Part shown: positions 46,530-54,456 of the stretch, one piece after another
How positions within the stretch are numbered: the first letter of the stretch is position 1
Layout of the letters: each line of letters starts with the position of its first letter
Assembly (NCBI RefSeq): GCF_000429905.1
Contig: NZ_AUCT01000018.1
Coordinates: forward strand, 1-64,000
Direction: 5' to 3'
DNA: 64,000 bases
DNA from: Desulfatibacillum aliphaticivorans DSM 15576
GTDB taxonomy: Bacteria; Desulfobacterota; Desulfobacteria; Desulfobacterales; Desulfatibacillaceae
The notes under the pieces: generated by a model
What the model saw: only the letters and a program-made list of their open reading frames with translations
The model's database searches: none
What the model was told of the DNA's origin: nothing
Translations under genes and position numbers: made by a program

Positions 46530-48137
46530 TTATGAAGGGTCTTCCTGCCCAAGCAGGATCAGGACTTCGCGGGCGGCGTCCTGTTCGGCGGCTTTTTTGC
46601 TGCGGCCTTTGCCCTGGGAGGTGAATTCCTTGTTGACGGTGGCCTGGGCCACAAAGGTTTTTTCGTGGTCCGGGCCGAACTCGCGAATCAGCTCGTAGCT
46701 GGGGGTAATCCGCAGTTTGGACTGGGCGTATTCCTGCAGCCGGGTTTTGTAGTCCTGGGCCGCGGCCACGGCGACCTCTTCCGGGATTAAGGGGGCAATG
46801 AGGTTTTTAATGACCTTGAAGGCGTCGGCGTACCCGGAGTCCGAATAAATGCCGCCGAACACGGCTTCCAGGCTGTCCGCCAGGATGGAATTTTTGTCCC
46901 ACCCCCGGCCCCGGGCCTCGCCCTTGCCCAAAAGAAGATGCTGGCCTATTCCCAGGCTTCTGGCGATTTCCGCCAACTGCCCTTCGTTGACCAGGCTGGC
47001 CCTTAAACGGGAAAGGTCGCCTTCCCTGTTCTCGGAATATTTGGACATGAGCATGTCGCTGACGGCCAGGTTCAGGACGGCGTCTCCCAGAAACTCAAGG
47101 CGCTCGTTATGGGTCCAGGTGCAATCCGGGTGTTCGTTGACGTAGGAGCTGTGGCACATGGCCTCCAGGAGCAGTTCAGGGGTTTTGAAATTATACCCCA
47201 GCGCTTCTTCCAGCAAGCCCAGGTCTTTTCCCGGCGGAATCTCAAAGCATCCGGCCTGCGCCTCTGTTTCCTTGTGATAGGCCAACAGGCGGTCATAGAG
47301 TTCCAGAGGCACGAACAGGTCGCCCTTGCCGGTTCCCATTTGGATATCCGGCTTGCTGGCGCCGTGGTAGTCCGAACCGCCGGTGATCAGCAGGTCCAGC
47401 TTTTGGGCCATTGCAAAATAACGGGCCACCATGTCCGGGTTATGCTGGGGATAATACACCTCCAGCCCGGCCAGGCCCCAATCCTTTAGCTGGCTCAAGA
47501 AGTCAAACAAGACGTCCGGGGAAAACTCCAGGGAAAACGGATGCGCGCAGACAGGCAAGCCGCCGGATTTGAGAATAAGCTCCACGGCCCTTTGGGCGGA
47601 CAAGCGGTATTTCCCTACATAAGCGGCCTGATCCTTGGCCAGGTAGTAGTCAAAGGCTTCGCGGGTGGTGTTGACGAATCCCTTTTTGACCAGGGCCTGG
47701 GCGATGTGCGGCCGTCCCACCTGGCCGCCGCCGGAAATTTCCTCGGCCTCGGCCAGGGTGACGTCCATGCCCAGGGATTGCAGTTTTCTGATGATCTTTG
47801 GATTTCTGTCCGCCCTGGCGTCCTGGAGCACCTTTAAGGCTCTCTCCAGCTCGGGCTCTTGGGGGTCGATAAAATACCCCAGGATATGAAGGCTTCCCCC
47901 GGAAGGAAAAGGGGAAGGGATGTCCGCGGAAATCTCCACGCCCGGGACGAACTCCAGGCCCTCCGGAATGCCGGACTCCAGGGCGTTTAGGGTTCCATCT
48001 ACCGTATCATGGTCTGTAATGGCGATGGCGCGCAGTTCCAGGTCTTTGGCCGCCGCCAAAATCTCCTGGGGGGTGAGCGTGCCGTCAGAGGCGGTGGAAT
48101 GAATATGCAGGTCTATCCGGCCATCCTTAGATGCCAA
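46530..48137 (-). CDS. rnc: PHP-domain nuclease fused to ribonuclease III
   Basis: This protein of about 535 residues joins two RNA-related enzymes. Residues about 9-285 are a PHP domain: DLHIHSTASDGTLTP, AITDHDTVDG, GVEIS, GGSDYHG, the metal ligands of the YciV/RNase AM (5'-3' nuclease or phosphatase) branch. From about 303 begins RNase III: LLEAMCHSSYVNE and the signature NERLEFLGDAVL at about 343, ending in a double-stranded RNA-binding domain (about 461-532; DYKTRLQEYAQSK and SKKAAEQDAAREVL). RNase III processes rRNA and mRNA duplexes; RNase AM trims rRNA 5' ends. The most likely start is a TTG at 48137 with GGGAG upstream, overlapping dksA by 11 bases; a TTG at 48176 is the alternative. 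Confidence 0.9.
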   Translation of the reverse strand: MASKDGRIDLHIHSTASDGTLTPQEILAAAKDLELRAIAITDHDTVDGTLNALESGIPEGLEFVPGVEISADIPSPFPSGGSLHILGYFIDPQEPELERALKVLQDARADRNPKIIRKLQSLGMDVTLAEAEEISGGGQVGRPHIAQALVKKGFVNTTREAFDYYLAKDQAAYVGKYRLSAQRAVELILKSGGLPVCAHPFSLEFSPDVLFDFLSQLKDWGLAGLEVYYPQHNPDMVARYFAMAQKLDLLITGGSDYHGASKPDIQMGTGKGDLFVPLELYDRLLAYHKETEAQAGCFEIPPGKDLGLLEEALGYNFKTPELLLEAMCHSSYVNEHPDCTWTHNERLEFLGDAVLNLAVSDMLMSKYSENREGDLSRLRASLVNEGQLAEIARSLGIGQHLLLGKGEARGRGWDKNSILADSLEAVFGGIYSDSGYADAFKVIKNLIAPLIPEEVAVAAAQDYKTRLQEYAQSKLRITPSYELIREFGPDHEKTFVAQATVNKEFTSQGKGRSKKAAEQDAAREVLILLGQEDPS

Positions 48138-48489
48138 GGGCTCTCTCCCTGGCTTCAGCCTTGGTCTTGCAGTCAATGCATTGGGTGGTGACAGGTCTGG
48201 CCTTGAGGCGCTCTATGGAAATGTCCTCTCCGCATTCTTCGCAAATCCCGAACTCTCCGTTATCGATCCTGTCCAGGGTCTTACGAATTTTTTTGATGAG
48301 TTTGCTTTCTCTATCTCGAATTCTGAGCATAAAGTTGCGATCGGTTTCCACGGAAGCGCGGTCGGTGGGGTCGGGAAAGTTTTCCTTGCGCTCGGACATG
48401 TCGTTCACCGTGTCGCCTGCATAATGCAGCAACTCATTCAACTGATCTTCGAGCATCTTTCTAAACATTTCCAGGTCTTTTTTCTTCAT
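48127..48489 (-). CDS. dksA: RNA polymerase-binding transcription factor DksA
   Basis: This 120-residue protein is DksA, which binds the secondary channel of RNA polymerase and works with ppGpp. The coiled-coil is followed by DPTDRASVETDRN, which holds the conserved aspartates at the tip, and a zinc finger CEECGEDI..CIDCKTKAE with four cysteines. The start at 48489 has GAGGTG upstream; a frame extending to 48567 is not needed. Its stop overlaps the start of the PHP-RNase III gene, so the two are translated together. The region before it contains a perfect 8-base palindrome at 48659. Confidence 0.92.
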   Translation of the reverse strand: MKKKDLEMFRKMLEDQLNELLHYAGDTVNDMSERKENFPDPTDRASVETDRNFMLRIRDRESKLIKKIRKTLDRIDNGEFGICEECGEDISIERLKARPVTTQCIDCKTKAEARERALGI

Positions 48490-48837
48490 CGCGACACCTC
48501 GAAATCTTGAACTGTAAAACTCGAACTTAACAAGCAGCCTCAACCGAAAAGAGAGTTTACCTATCATAGCCGATTTTGCTTGTAAAGCACTATCTCCGTT
48601 TTACCGAACTTTTCCCGGCCGGCTTTTTTTCGGTCCGGGCATGACAGGGTTATCGGTATAGTTGACGGATTCCTTTAATGTCAACTATTTAGGGCCATTA
48701 CTTAAAATTTTTCAAGCCCTTCTTTTCCGTTTTGCAACCCCTTCCAGCGCCTGGATGATGGGTGGAGCCAACAGCCTGCTTTGCAATCCCGAACGTCCTC
48801 CCCTCCCTGGATTCCGTGCGGGATTCACTATATTTTA
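48490..48837. promoter_or_regulatory. dksA upstream region with palindrome
   Basis: No gene is seen in these 348 bases. TAGTTGAC (48659-48666) and GTCAACTA (48680-48687) form perfect 8-base inverted arms around a 13-base spacer. Another GC-rich pair (CCCGG..CCGGG) lies near 48613-48640. These could act as operators or as a 3' hairpin of the small Cys-rich gene. Confidence 0.4.
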
Positions 48838-49041
48838 TCAAACTTTCCCGCTGGTTACAAGCCTTGCAAAATGCTCGAAGGAGCGGTCGTAGGTCGCCTC
48901 GGCGTCCGCGGGAAAGACGCAGCCGGGAAGTTGCCTGCTTTTAAGATGGTAGGCAATGCACTCGCAGCAGATTCCCTGCTTGGCGCAGGACGAATAAGTG
49001 CAGGTGCACCTTTCCAGGTTTTTTTCCTTTTTACACTCCAT
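48838..49041 (-). CDS. DUF6485-like small Cys-rich protein
   Basis: This 67-residue protein contains nine cysteines or more in a compact set: MECKKEKNLERCTCTYSSC, then AKQGICCECIAYH and LPGCVFP. This fits the DUF6485 family of small anaerobe proteins, which probably bind zinc or an iron-sulfur cluster. AAGGAG lies upstream of the ATG. The C-terminal part (TYDRSFEHFARL) is the family's conserved end. The function is unknown. Confidence 0.78.
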   Translation of the reverse strand: MECKKEKNLERCTCTYSSCAKQGICCECIAYHLKSRQLPGCVFPADAEATYDRSFEHFARLVTSGKV

Positions 49042-49082
49042 GCATTCTCCTTTGCTTTCTTACGCCTGTTCCACGAAAGGCC

Positions 49083-49301
49083 TCACTGGTTTCCAAAGCC
49101 GTTTTGTCCGCCGCAATCCGGGCATTGCCACGTGATTCCATTGCAGGACATGCCCCAAAAATTTTCTTCCATGCAATCCTGGCAAATCTGAAACCCGCAC
49201 CGGCAGGTCCAGTTGAATTCCGTTTTTCTTCCGCAGCAGGAGCAGGTGTGGCCCCGCAGGGCTTTTTTTTGCCGGTAGCTGCTTTTCTTCTTTTCGCTCA
49301 T
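49083..49301 (-). CDS. Small zinc-finger protein
   Basis: This 72-residue protein has four Cys pairs: CSCCGRKTEF, CRCGFQICQDCMEENF and CPDCGGQNGFG. It is probably a double zinc knuckle protein. The basic head (MSEKKKSSYRQKKALRG) suggests nucleic-acid binding. It lies 41 bases from the Cys-rich gene at 48838, in the same direction, so the two likely form a unit. The family is unnamed to me. Confidence 0.65.
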   Translation of the reverse strand: MSEKKKSSYRQKKALRGHTCSCCGRKTEFNWTCRCGFQICQDCMEENFWGMSCNGITWQCPDCGGQNGFGNQ

Positions 49302-49399
49302 GGTTCCATATCTCCGATCATGGAACTCTTCATAACACGGTTCTTGTGCTTTTGGTTAACTGATGATAGCCTTCAGTAAAAAGTTAAATAAGGAGGCGT

Positions 49400-49981
49400 A
49401 TGATGTCAAGCGGCAACAATATCGGAATCACCCGGGACGAGGCGTTATCCCTGTTAAAAGAGCACATTAAGAACGAAAGAACAATTAGCCACTGCCTGGC
49501 GTCCGAGGCCATTATGCGCGCCTTGGCCAGGCGATTTTCCCAAGATGAGGAATTGTGGGGAATTGCGGGCCTGCTCCATGACCTGGATTATGAAATCGTC
49601 AATGAGGATGAATACACTCACGGAAAGGTTGCGGCGGAAATGCTTGGAGAAAAAGGCTGCTGCGAGGCCTTGAGCGACGTCATTGCCAAGCACAACGCCG
49701 AAGGCCTGGGCCTGGAGCGAACCACCCAGTTTGAGCACGCCCTCACCTGCGCCGAAAGCATTACAGGCCTTATTACGGCCACCGCCCTGGTGCAGCCGGA
49801 CAAAAAGCTGTCCAGCGTCAAGCCGAAAAGCGTGAAAAAACGCATGAAGCAGACCGCTTTCGCCCGGGCCGTAAGCCGCGAAAGGGTTTTGGAGTGTGAA
49901 GACATCGGCGTGCCCATCGCCGAATTCTGCGCCCTGGGCGTGGAAGCCATGCAGGAAATCGCCGACGACCTGGGCCTGTAA
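49400..49981 (+). CDS. HD-domain phosphohydrolase-like protein
   Basis: This 193-residue protein has an HD domain: TISHCLASEAIMRALARRF, then GLLHDLDYEIVNEDEY with the HD pair, and HNAEGLG further on. These fold as small metal-dependent phosphohydrolases. The C-terminus is helical (SVKKRMKQTAFARAVSRE). An excellent AAGGAGG is 4-7 bases upstream of two adjacent ATGs (49400, 49403). It precedes polA by 23 bases and is likely in the same operon. The substrate is unknown; nucleotide or signalling nucleotide hydrolysis is possible. Confidence 0.82.
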   Translation: MMSSGNNIGITRDEALSLLKEHIKNERTISHCLASEAIMRALARRFSQDEELWGIAGLLHDLDYEIVNEDEYTHGKVAAEMLGEKGCCEALSDVIAKHNAEGLGLERTTQFEHALTCAESITGLITATALVQPDKKLSSVKPKSVKKRMKQTAFARAVSRERVLECEDIGVPIAEFCALGVEAMQEIADDLGL

Positions 49982-50004
49982 CCCCATCCCGCCATGGAGA
50001 CCTC

Positions 50005-52674
50005 ATGAAAACCATCTATCTTGTCGACGGAAGCGCGTATATTCATCGGGCTTTTCACGCGGTAAGGAACCTTTCCAATTCCAAGGGCCTGCCTACCAAC
50101 GCGATTTTCGGCTTTACCAACATGATGCTCAAGCTCATCAACGACAAAAAGCCCGAATACGCCGCCATGGTCTTTGACGCAAAGGGCCCGACTTTCCGCC
50201 ACGAGATGTACAAGGACTACAAGGCCAACCGGCCTCCCATGGACGAAGCCCTGGCCGTTCAAATTCCTTATATCAAAAACGTCACCGAGGCCTTTAACAT
50301 GCCTATGCTGGAAATGCAGGGCTACGAGGCTGACGACCTCATCGGCACGCTTGCCAAAAAGGCCGAAAAACAGGGTTTTATGGTGGTCATGGTCACCGGG
50401 GACAAGGATTTCAACCAGTTAGTCACCAACAAATCCGTGGTGTGGGACCCCATGAAGGACGAAACCCGCACCGTGGAAAGCATTACGGAAAAACAGGGCC
50501 TGCCTCCGGACAAGGTTATCGAAATTATGGCTCTCTCCGGCGACTCGTCGGACAACATCCCCGGCGTTCCCGGCATCGGCCCCAAGACGGCCATCGCCTT
50601 GATCCAGGAATTCGGCAGCCTGGAAGGCGTGTACGAAGGCGTTGAAACCATCACCAAGAAAAAGCAGAAGGAAAATCTTCAAACTTATAAGGACGACGCC
50701 TTTTTAAGCCACAAGCTGGTGACCATAGAAACCGACGCTCCCGTGGAATTCGACCCGGAAAAGCTGCGCATTCAAGAGCCGGACTCCCAAAAACTGGCCA
50801 AGATTTTCTCCGAGCTGGAATTCAGGGATTTGAGCAAAGCCTATCCGGTAAAGACCGACCTGAGCAAAAAGGAATACACAGCCTTAACCACCGAGGAAGA
50901 CCTGAAGGCTCTGGCCGAAAACCTGGAAAAGGCCGGCGTCTTCGCTCTGGACACGGAAACCACAGGCATAGATCCCATGCAGGCCTCTTTGGTGGGCATG
51001 TCCTTTTCCTATGAGGCGGACAAGGCCTTTTACGCGCCCCTCACCCATGATTACCTGGGAGCGCCGGATCAGGTCGGGGTGGAAAAAGCCCTGGAAATTT
51101 TGGGTCCGATCCTGTCCAACCCGGAAATCAAGAAAATCGGCCAGAACATCAAATACGACTGGATCGTGCTGGCGCGCCACGGCGCGGATCTACAGGGAGT
51201 CGCTTTTGACACCATGGTGGCGTCTTATCTGCTCAATCCCTCCCATAGAAGCCACGGGCTGGATCAGATCGCCATGGAATTGCTGGAGCACCGTATGATC
51301 TCCTACGAGGAGGTGTGCGGCAAGGGCGCCAAGGCCATTACTTTCAATCAGGTTCCTTTGGAAAAAGCCGTGCCTTACGCCTGCGAGGACGCGGACGTTA
51401 CGTTCCAGATATACGGGCTGCTTCAGCCCAAGCTGGAGAAAAACCAACTCCTGGAGCTTTTCGAAACCGTGGAAATGCCCCTGGTCAGAGTGCTGGTCAA
51501 GATGGAGATGGAAGGCATCACCGTGGATTCGGACCAGCTTCAAGCCCTGTCCAAGGAATTCCAGGGGGGGATGGAGTCTGCGGAAAAGGAAATCTACCAG
51601 CTGGCCGGGGAGGAGTTCAACATCGCCTCGCCCCAGCAATTGGGCCATATTTTATTTGAAAAGCTGGGCCTGCCGGTCCAGAAAAAAACCAAGAAGAAAA
51701 CCGGCTATTCCACGGACGTGAAGGTCCTGACCACCCTGGCCTCCCAGCACGAATTGCCGGCCCTGATTTTGCGTTACCGGTCCGTGGCCAAGCTGAAAAG
51801 CACCTATGTGGACGCCCTGCAATCCCTGATTCACCCCCAAACCGGGCGGGTGCACACCTCGTTCAACCAGAACGTGACCGCCACGGGCAGGCTGAGCTCC
51901 AGCAATCCCAACTTGCAGAACATCCCGATCAGAACCCCCGAGGGCAAACGCATCCGGGAGGCTTTTATCCCGCGCAAGGGCTGGGAAATGTTCTGCGCGG
52001 ATTATTCCCAGATCGAACTGCGCATTCTCGCCCACTTGTCCCAGGACGAGTTCTTGATCGAGCTGTTTAAAAACGGCGAGGACATCCACAAAAGGACGGC
52101 GTCGGAGGTCTTCGAGCTGTTCCCGGAATTCGTCACGGACGAAATGCGCCGCCAGGCCAAGGCCATAAACTTCGGCATCATCTACGGCATGGGCGCCTTC
52201 CGGCTGTCCAACGAAATCGGCGTCAGCAGAAAAACCGCGCAACGCTACATAGACAATTACTTCGTCACTTACAAAGGCGTTAAGGAATTCATCGAAAACA
52301 CCATCGCCCAGGCCCACGAAACCGGCATGACCAAAACCCTTCTGGGCCGCACCCGTCCCCTGCCTGACATCAACGCCAAAAACCGGGTGCTCATGGAAGC
52401 GGCGGAGCGCATAGCAACCAACACGCCCATCCAGGGAACCGCCGCCGATCTCATCAAGGTCGCCATGATCAAGGTGCAAAACGCCGTGGAAGAACAAAAC
52501 ATGCAGACAAAAATGCTGCTCACCGTGCACGACGAACTGGTCTTTGAATCCCCTCCGGAGGAAATCTTCCAGGCCCAAGTCATGGCCGAACAAATGATGG
52601 AAAACGTCTGGGATCTGGACGTGCCCCTGAAAGTGAACATCGAGTCCGGCAAAAACTGGGCGGAAGCCCATTAA
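50005..52674 (+). CDS. polA: DNA polymerase I
   Basis: This 889-residue enzyme has all three classical domains. The 5' nuclease opens MKTIYLVDGSAYIHRAFHA. The 3'-5' exonuclease has ALDTETTGIDP (about 314), IGQNIKYDW and YACEDADVT, so the proofreading residues are intact. The polymerase has motif A DYSQIELRILAH (about 667), motif B RRQAKAINFGIIYGMG (about 717), and motif C HDELVFE (about 842). It serves in replication (RNA primer removal) and repair. The ATG lies 23 bases after the HD gene. A dispersed repeat B follows the stop. Confidence 0.96.
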   Translation: MKTIYLVDGSAYIHRAFHAVRNLSNSKGLPTNAIFGFTNMMLKLINDKKPEYAAMVFDAKGPTFRHEMYKDYKANRPPMDEALAVQIPYIKNVTEAFNMPMLEMQGYEADDLIGTLAKKAEKQGFMVVMVTGDKDFNQLVTNKSVVWDPMKDETRTVESITEKQGLPPDKVIEIMALSGDSSDNIPGVPGIGPKTAIALIQEFGSLEGVYEGVETITKKKQKENLQTYKDDAFLSHKLVTIETDAPVEFDPEKLRIQEPDSQKLAKIFSELEFRDLSKAYPVKTDLSKKEYTALTTEEDLKALAENLEKAGVFALDTETTGIDPMQASLVGMSFSYEADKAFYAPLTHDYLGAPDQVGVEKALEILGPILSNPEIKKIGQNIKYDWIVLARHGADLQGVAFDTMVASYLLNPSHRSHGLDQIAMELLEHRMISYEEVCGKGAKAITFNQVPLEKAVPYACEDADVTFQIYGLLQPKLEKNQLLELFETVEMPLVRVLVKMEMEGITVDSDQLQALSKEFQGGMESAEKEIYQLAGEEFNIASPQQLGHILFEKLGLPVQKKTKKKTGYSTDVKVLTTLASQHELPALILRYRSVAKLKSTYVDALQSLIHPQTGRVHTSFNQNVTATGRLSSSNPNLQNIPIRTPEGKRIREAFIPRKGWEMFCADYSQIELRILAHLSQDEFLIELFKNGEDIHKRTASEVFELFPEFVTDEMRRQAKAINFGIIYGMGAFRLSNEIGVSRKTAQRYIDNYFVTYKGVKEFIENTIAQAHETGMTKTLLGRTRPLPDINAKNRVLMEAAERIATNTPIQGTAADLIKVAMIKVQNAVEEQNMQTKMLLTVHDELVFESPPEEIFQAQVMAEQMMENVWDLDVPLKVNIESGKNWAEAH

Positions 52675-52698
52675 GGGCCGAAGAAAAAAAGGAGAAAA

Positions 52699-52760
52699 GC
52701 GCCTCCGACGGCAAACTTTTAAAAAAGTTTGATCAAAACTTTAAATGGCGCTTCGCGCAC
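52699..52760 (+). repeat. Dispersed repeat B, copy after polA
   Basis: This copy runs GCGCCTCCGACGGCAAAC, TTTTAAAAAAGTTTGATC and AAAACTTTAAATGGCGCTTC. It is nearly identical to the unit at 29443 and lies 25 bases past the polA stop. Confidence 0.8.
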
Positions 52761-52801
52761 GAGCGAATGGGAGCAAAGGATCGACCGACTTATACCAGCA
52801 T

Positions 52802-53098
52802 TTATGAAACATAAAGCAATTCAAGTATCGCTTTCAATTGAACAAGCAAGGCTGCGGCAAAAAACAAGCAAGATAAAAAAACAAGTTTGTTCTTGGTTTT
52901 AAAAAAGCAGATGAGAACTACGCAAGAAACGGCTCCCGCAAACGACACAACTGCCAGGATGACGGGCAGATAGAGAGGGGTCGGGCCAAAATGACTCTTC
53001 TCGAAAAAATAGATGAGGGCAATGCTGACTAATGCCCAAAATGCAGCGGAGATGGCAATTACACGCTCAAAATTTTTTTTCCGAATTTCATTGCCCAT
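52802..53098 (-). CDS. Small membrane protein, unknown
   Basis: This 98-residue protein is mostly hydrophobic with three membrane helices (FERVIAISAAFWALVSIALI, YLPVILAVVSFAGAVSCVVL, LVFLSCLFFAAALLVQLKAI). It has a short charged head (GNEIRKKN). AGGAA lies before the ATG at 53098. The gene is AT-richer than its neighbours. It resembles small membrane proteins often found near repeats or mobile regions, but no family is recognised. Confidence 0.55.
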   Translation of the reverse strand: MGNEIRKKNFERVIAISAAFWALVSIALIYFFEKSHFGPTPLYLPVILAVVSFAGAVSCVVLICFFKTKNKLVFLSCLFFAAALLVQLKAILELLYVS

Positions 53099-53313
53099 CA
53101 AACATTTCCTGATAAAAATTTATTCTGCTGAATAACAATTCGTTATGCGATAGAGGCCGCTACAGTGCGCTATCACCACCGTACTCACAAAGCCATTGAA
53201 GCTGGATATCGTAGGTTGCGGTTGAGCTTGCGAAACCCAATAAATCGCCGCCGCGAAGCGGCATCCTCTTCAAAATATTTTTATGAAGATTTAAGAAGAT
53301 AGAAGAAGAACTA

Positions 53314-53336
53314 AAGGCGGAGGCCGGGATGGGCCT
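53314..53336 (-). terminator. Terminator of the TPR gene
   Basis: GGCGGAGGCC and GGCCTCCGCC (overlapping a GGGAT loop) form a 9-10-base stem, followed on the reverse strand by a T-rich stretch (TTTAGTTCTTCTTC). It lies just past the stop of the TPR gene. Confidence 0.8.
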
Positions 53337-53353
53337 CCGCCGGTTGGGATGCT

Positions 53354-54124
53354 TTATTTGTCTTTGATTTCTTCCAGCAGTTGTTTTGCTTTGGGCCAAT
53401 TTTTCAATGTGGAGTCCCAAATGTAGGTGGGATCCTTGACTTCCAGGCACCGGTTCAACTCGGCCCGGGCTTTCTCGTATTCCTTATCCTTCATATAAAC
53501 CATGGCCAATTCCACGCTTGCAAAGCTCAGCTTGGGATCGCGTTTGACCGCGGTCTGGCCGTATTCCAAGGCCTTGTCCATGTCTTTCATGGGCCAAGGG
53601 GTGGAGGAGTAAATGGCGCCCAGGATGGCGTAAGAGATGGTCGCGTAGCGATGGTCGGGATATTTTTCCACCAGCGTATGCAGATCTTTTTTGGCTGCCT
53701 TGACCTTGCCGAGCGCCTTTAAAACGCCCACCCGCCGGGCCATCTGACCGTTAATGCATCCGCTCCAGAACAAGCCGCCTGCGTTGTCGGGCTCCAATTC
53801 CAGGGATTTTCCCGCGTAGTCGAGGCCCTTCACAAAGGTGGCCGTGGTCTCATCTTCCGACATGGGTTTGTTGTCGGCGATCTTAAACAGGACTTCCGCC
53901 ATGCGCCAGTTGGCTTCGACGCTGTCGGGCTTGATCTCCAGGGCTTTGGCGTAAAGCGCTTCCGCTTTGTCCAGGTTGCCCAGGTCAATATGCATTAATT
54001 TGACGTGCTCCCACCCTTGGTCCAAAAGCGCCCGGACTTCGGGATTGGTTTCCTCCGCCATAACCGTAGTGCAGGAAACCGCCAATACCAATACTGTAAA
54101 AACCACCGTGATTAACCTGAACAT
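53354..54124 (-). CDS. Exported TPR protein (TatT-like)
   Basis: This 256-residue protein has a signal peptide with a cysteine (FTVLVLAVSCTTVMAEE), perhaps a lipoprotein. The mature chain is all helical, in the order of TPR units: LDKAEALYAKALEIKPDSVE, then FVKGLDYAGKSLELEPDNAG, KYPDHRYATISYAILGAIY and YEKARAELNRCLEVKDP. It resembles TatT, the TPR partner of some TRAP transporters, but no TRAP gene is adjacent. GGGAGGG precedes the ATG. It may help assemble periplasmic proteins; the role is inferred. Confidence 0.75.
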   Translation of the reverse strand: MFRLITVVFTVLVLAVSCTTVMAEETNPEVRALLDQGWEHVKLMHIDLGNLDKAEALYAKALEIKPDSVEANWRMAEVLFKIADNKPMSEDETTATFVKGLDYAGKSLELEPDNAGGLFWSGCINGQMARRVGVLKALGKVKAAKKDLHTLVEKYPDHRYATISYAILGAIYSSTPWPMKDMDKALEYGQTAVKRDPKLSFASVELAMVYMKDKEYEKARAELNRCLEVKDPTYIWDSTLKNWPKAKQLLEEIKDK

Positions 54125-54456
54125 GCTACCCTCCCTGAAAAAATGTTTCTTGATCAGCGTTAAACATCGGCCTCAAGGCCAATTTCTTCTAGCGGTAAGT
54201 GATACCTTATCCTACAAATTTTTTCAAACAGGATTATGCATATTTTTCACTTTGCCGACCGCTGGTCAGTAAGAAGGCGACGAAAACCGCCCGGACGCCC
54301 CCAAAAATTATCTTTAATTTCAGTTAATTATAGAGTCTCCGTCAAACTTGGGCTTAGCTCTTGCAAGCCCCCCCGGCTTATGGTAGAGGTTCCGCACCAT
54401 TCTAGGCCCTTGGCTAAACTTTGGTATACCTAAAAAAAAGTCTCAGGAGGCTATAC
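54125..54456. other. Divergent spacer before transketolase
   Basis: No gene is seen. The 332 bases contain the promoters of the TPR gene and of tkt. No clear -10/-35 pair is visible. A C-rich patch lies near 54370. Confidence 0.35.
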
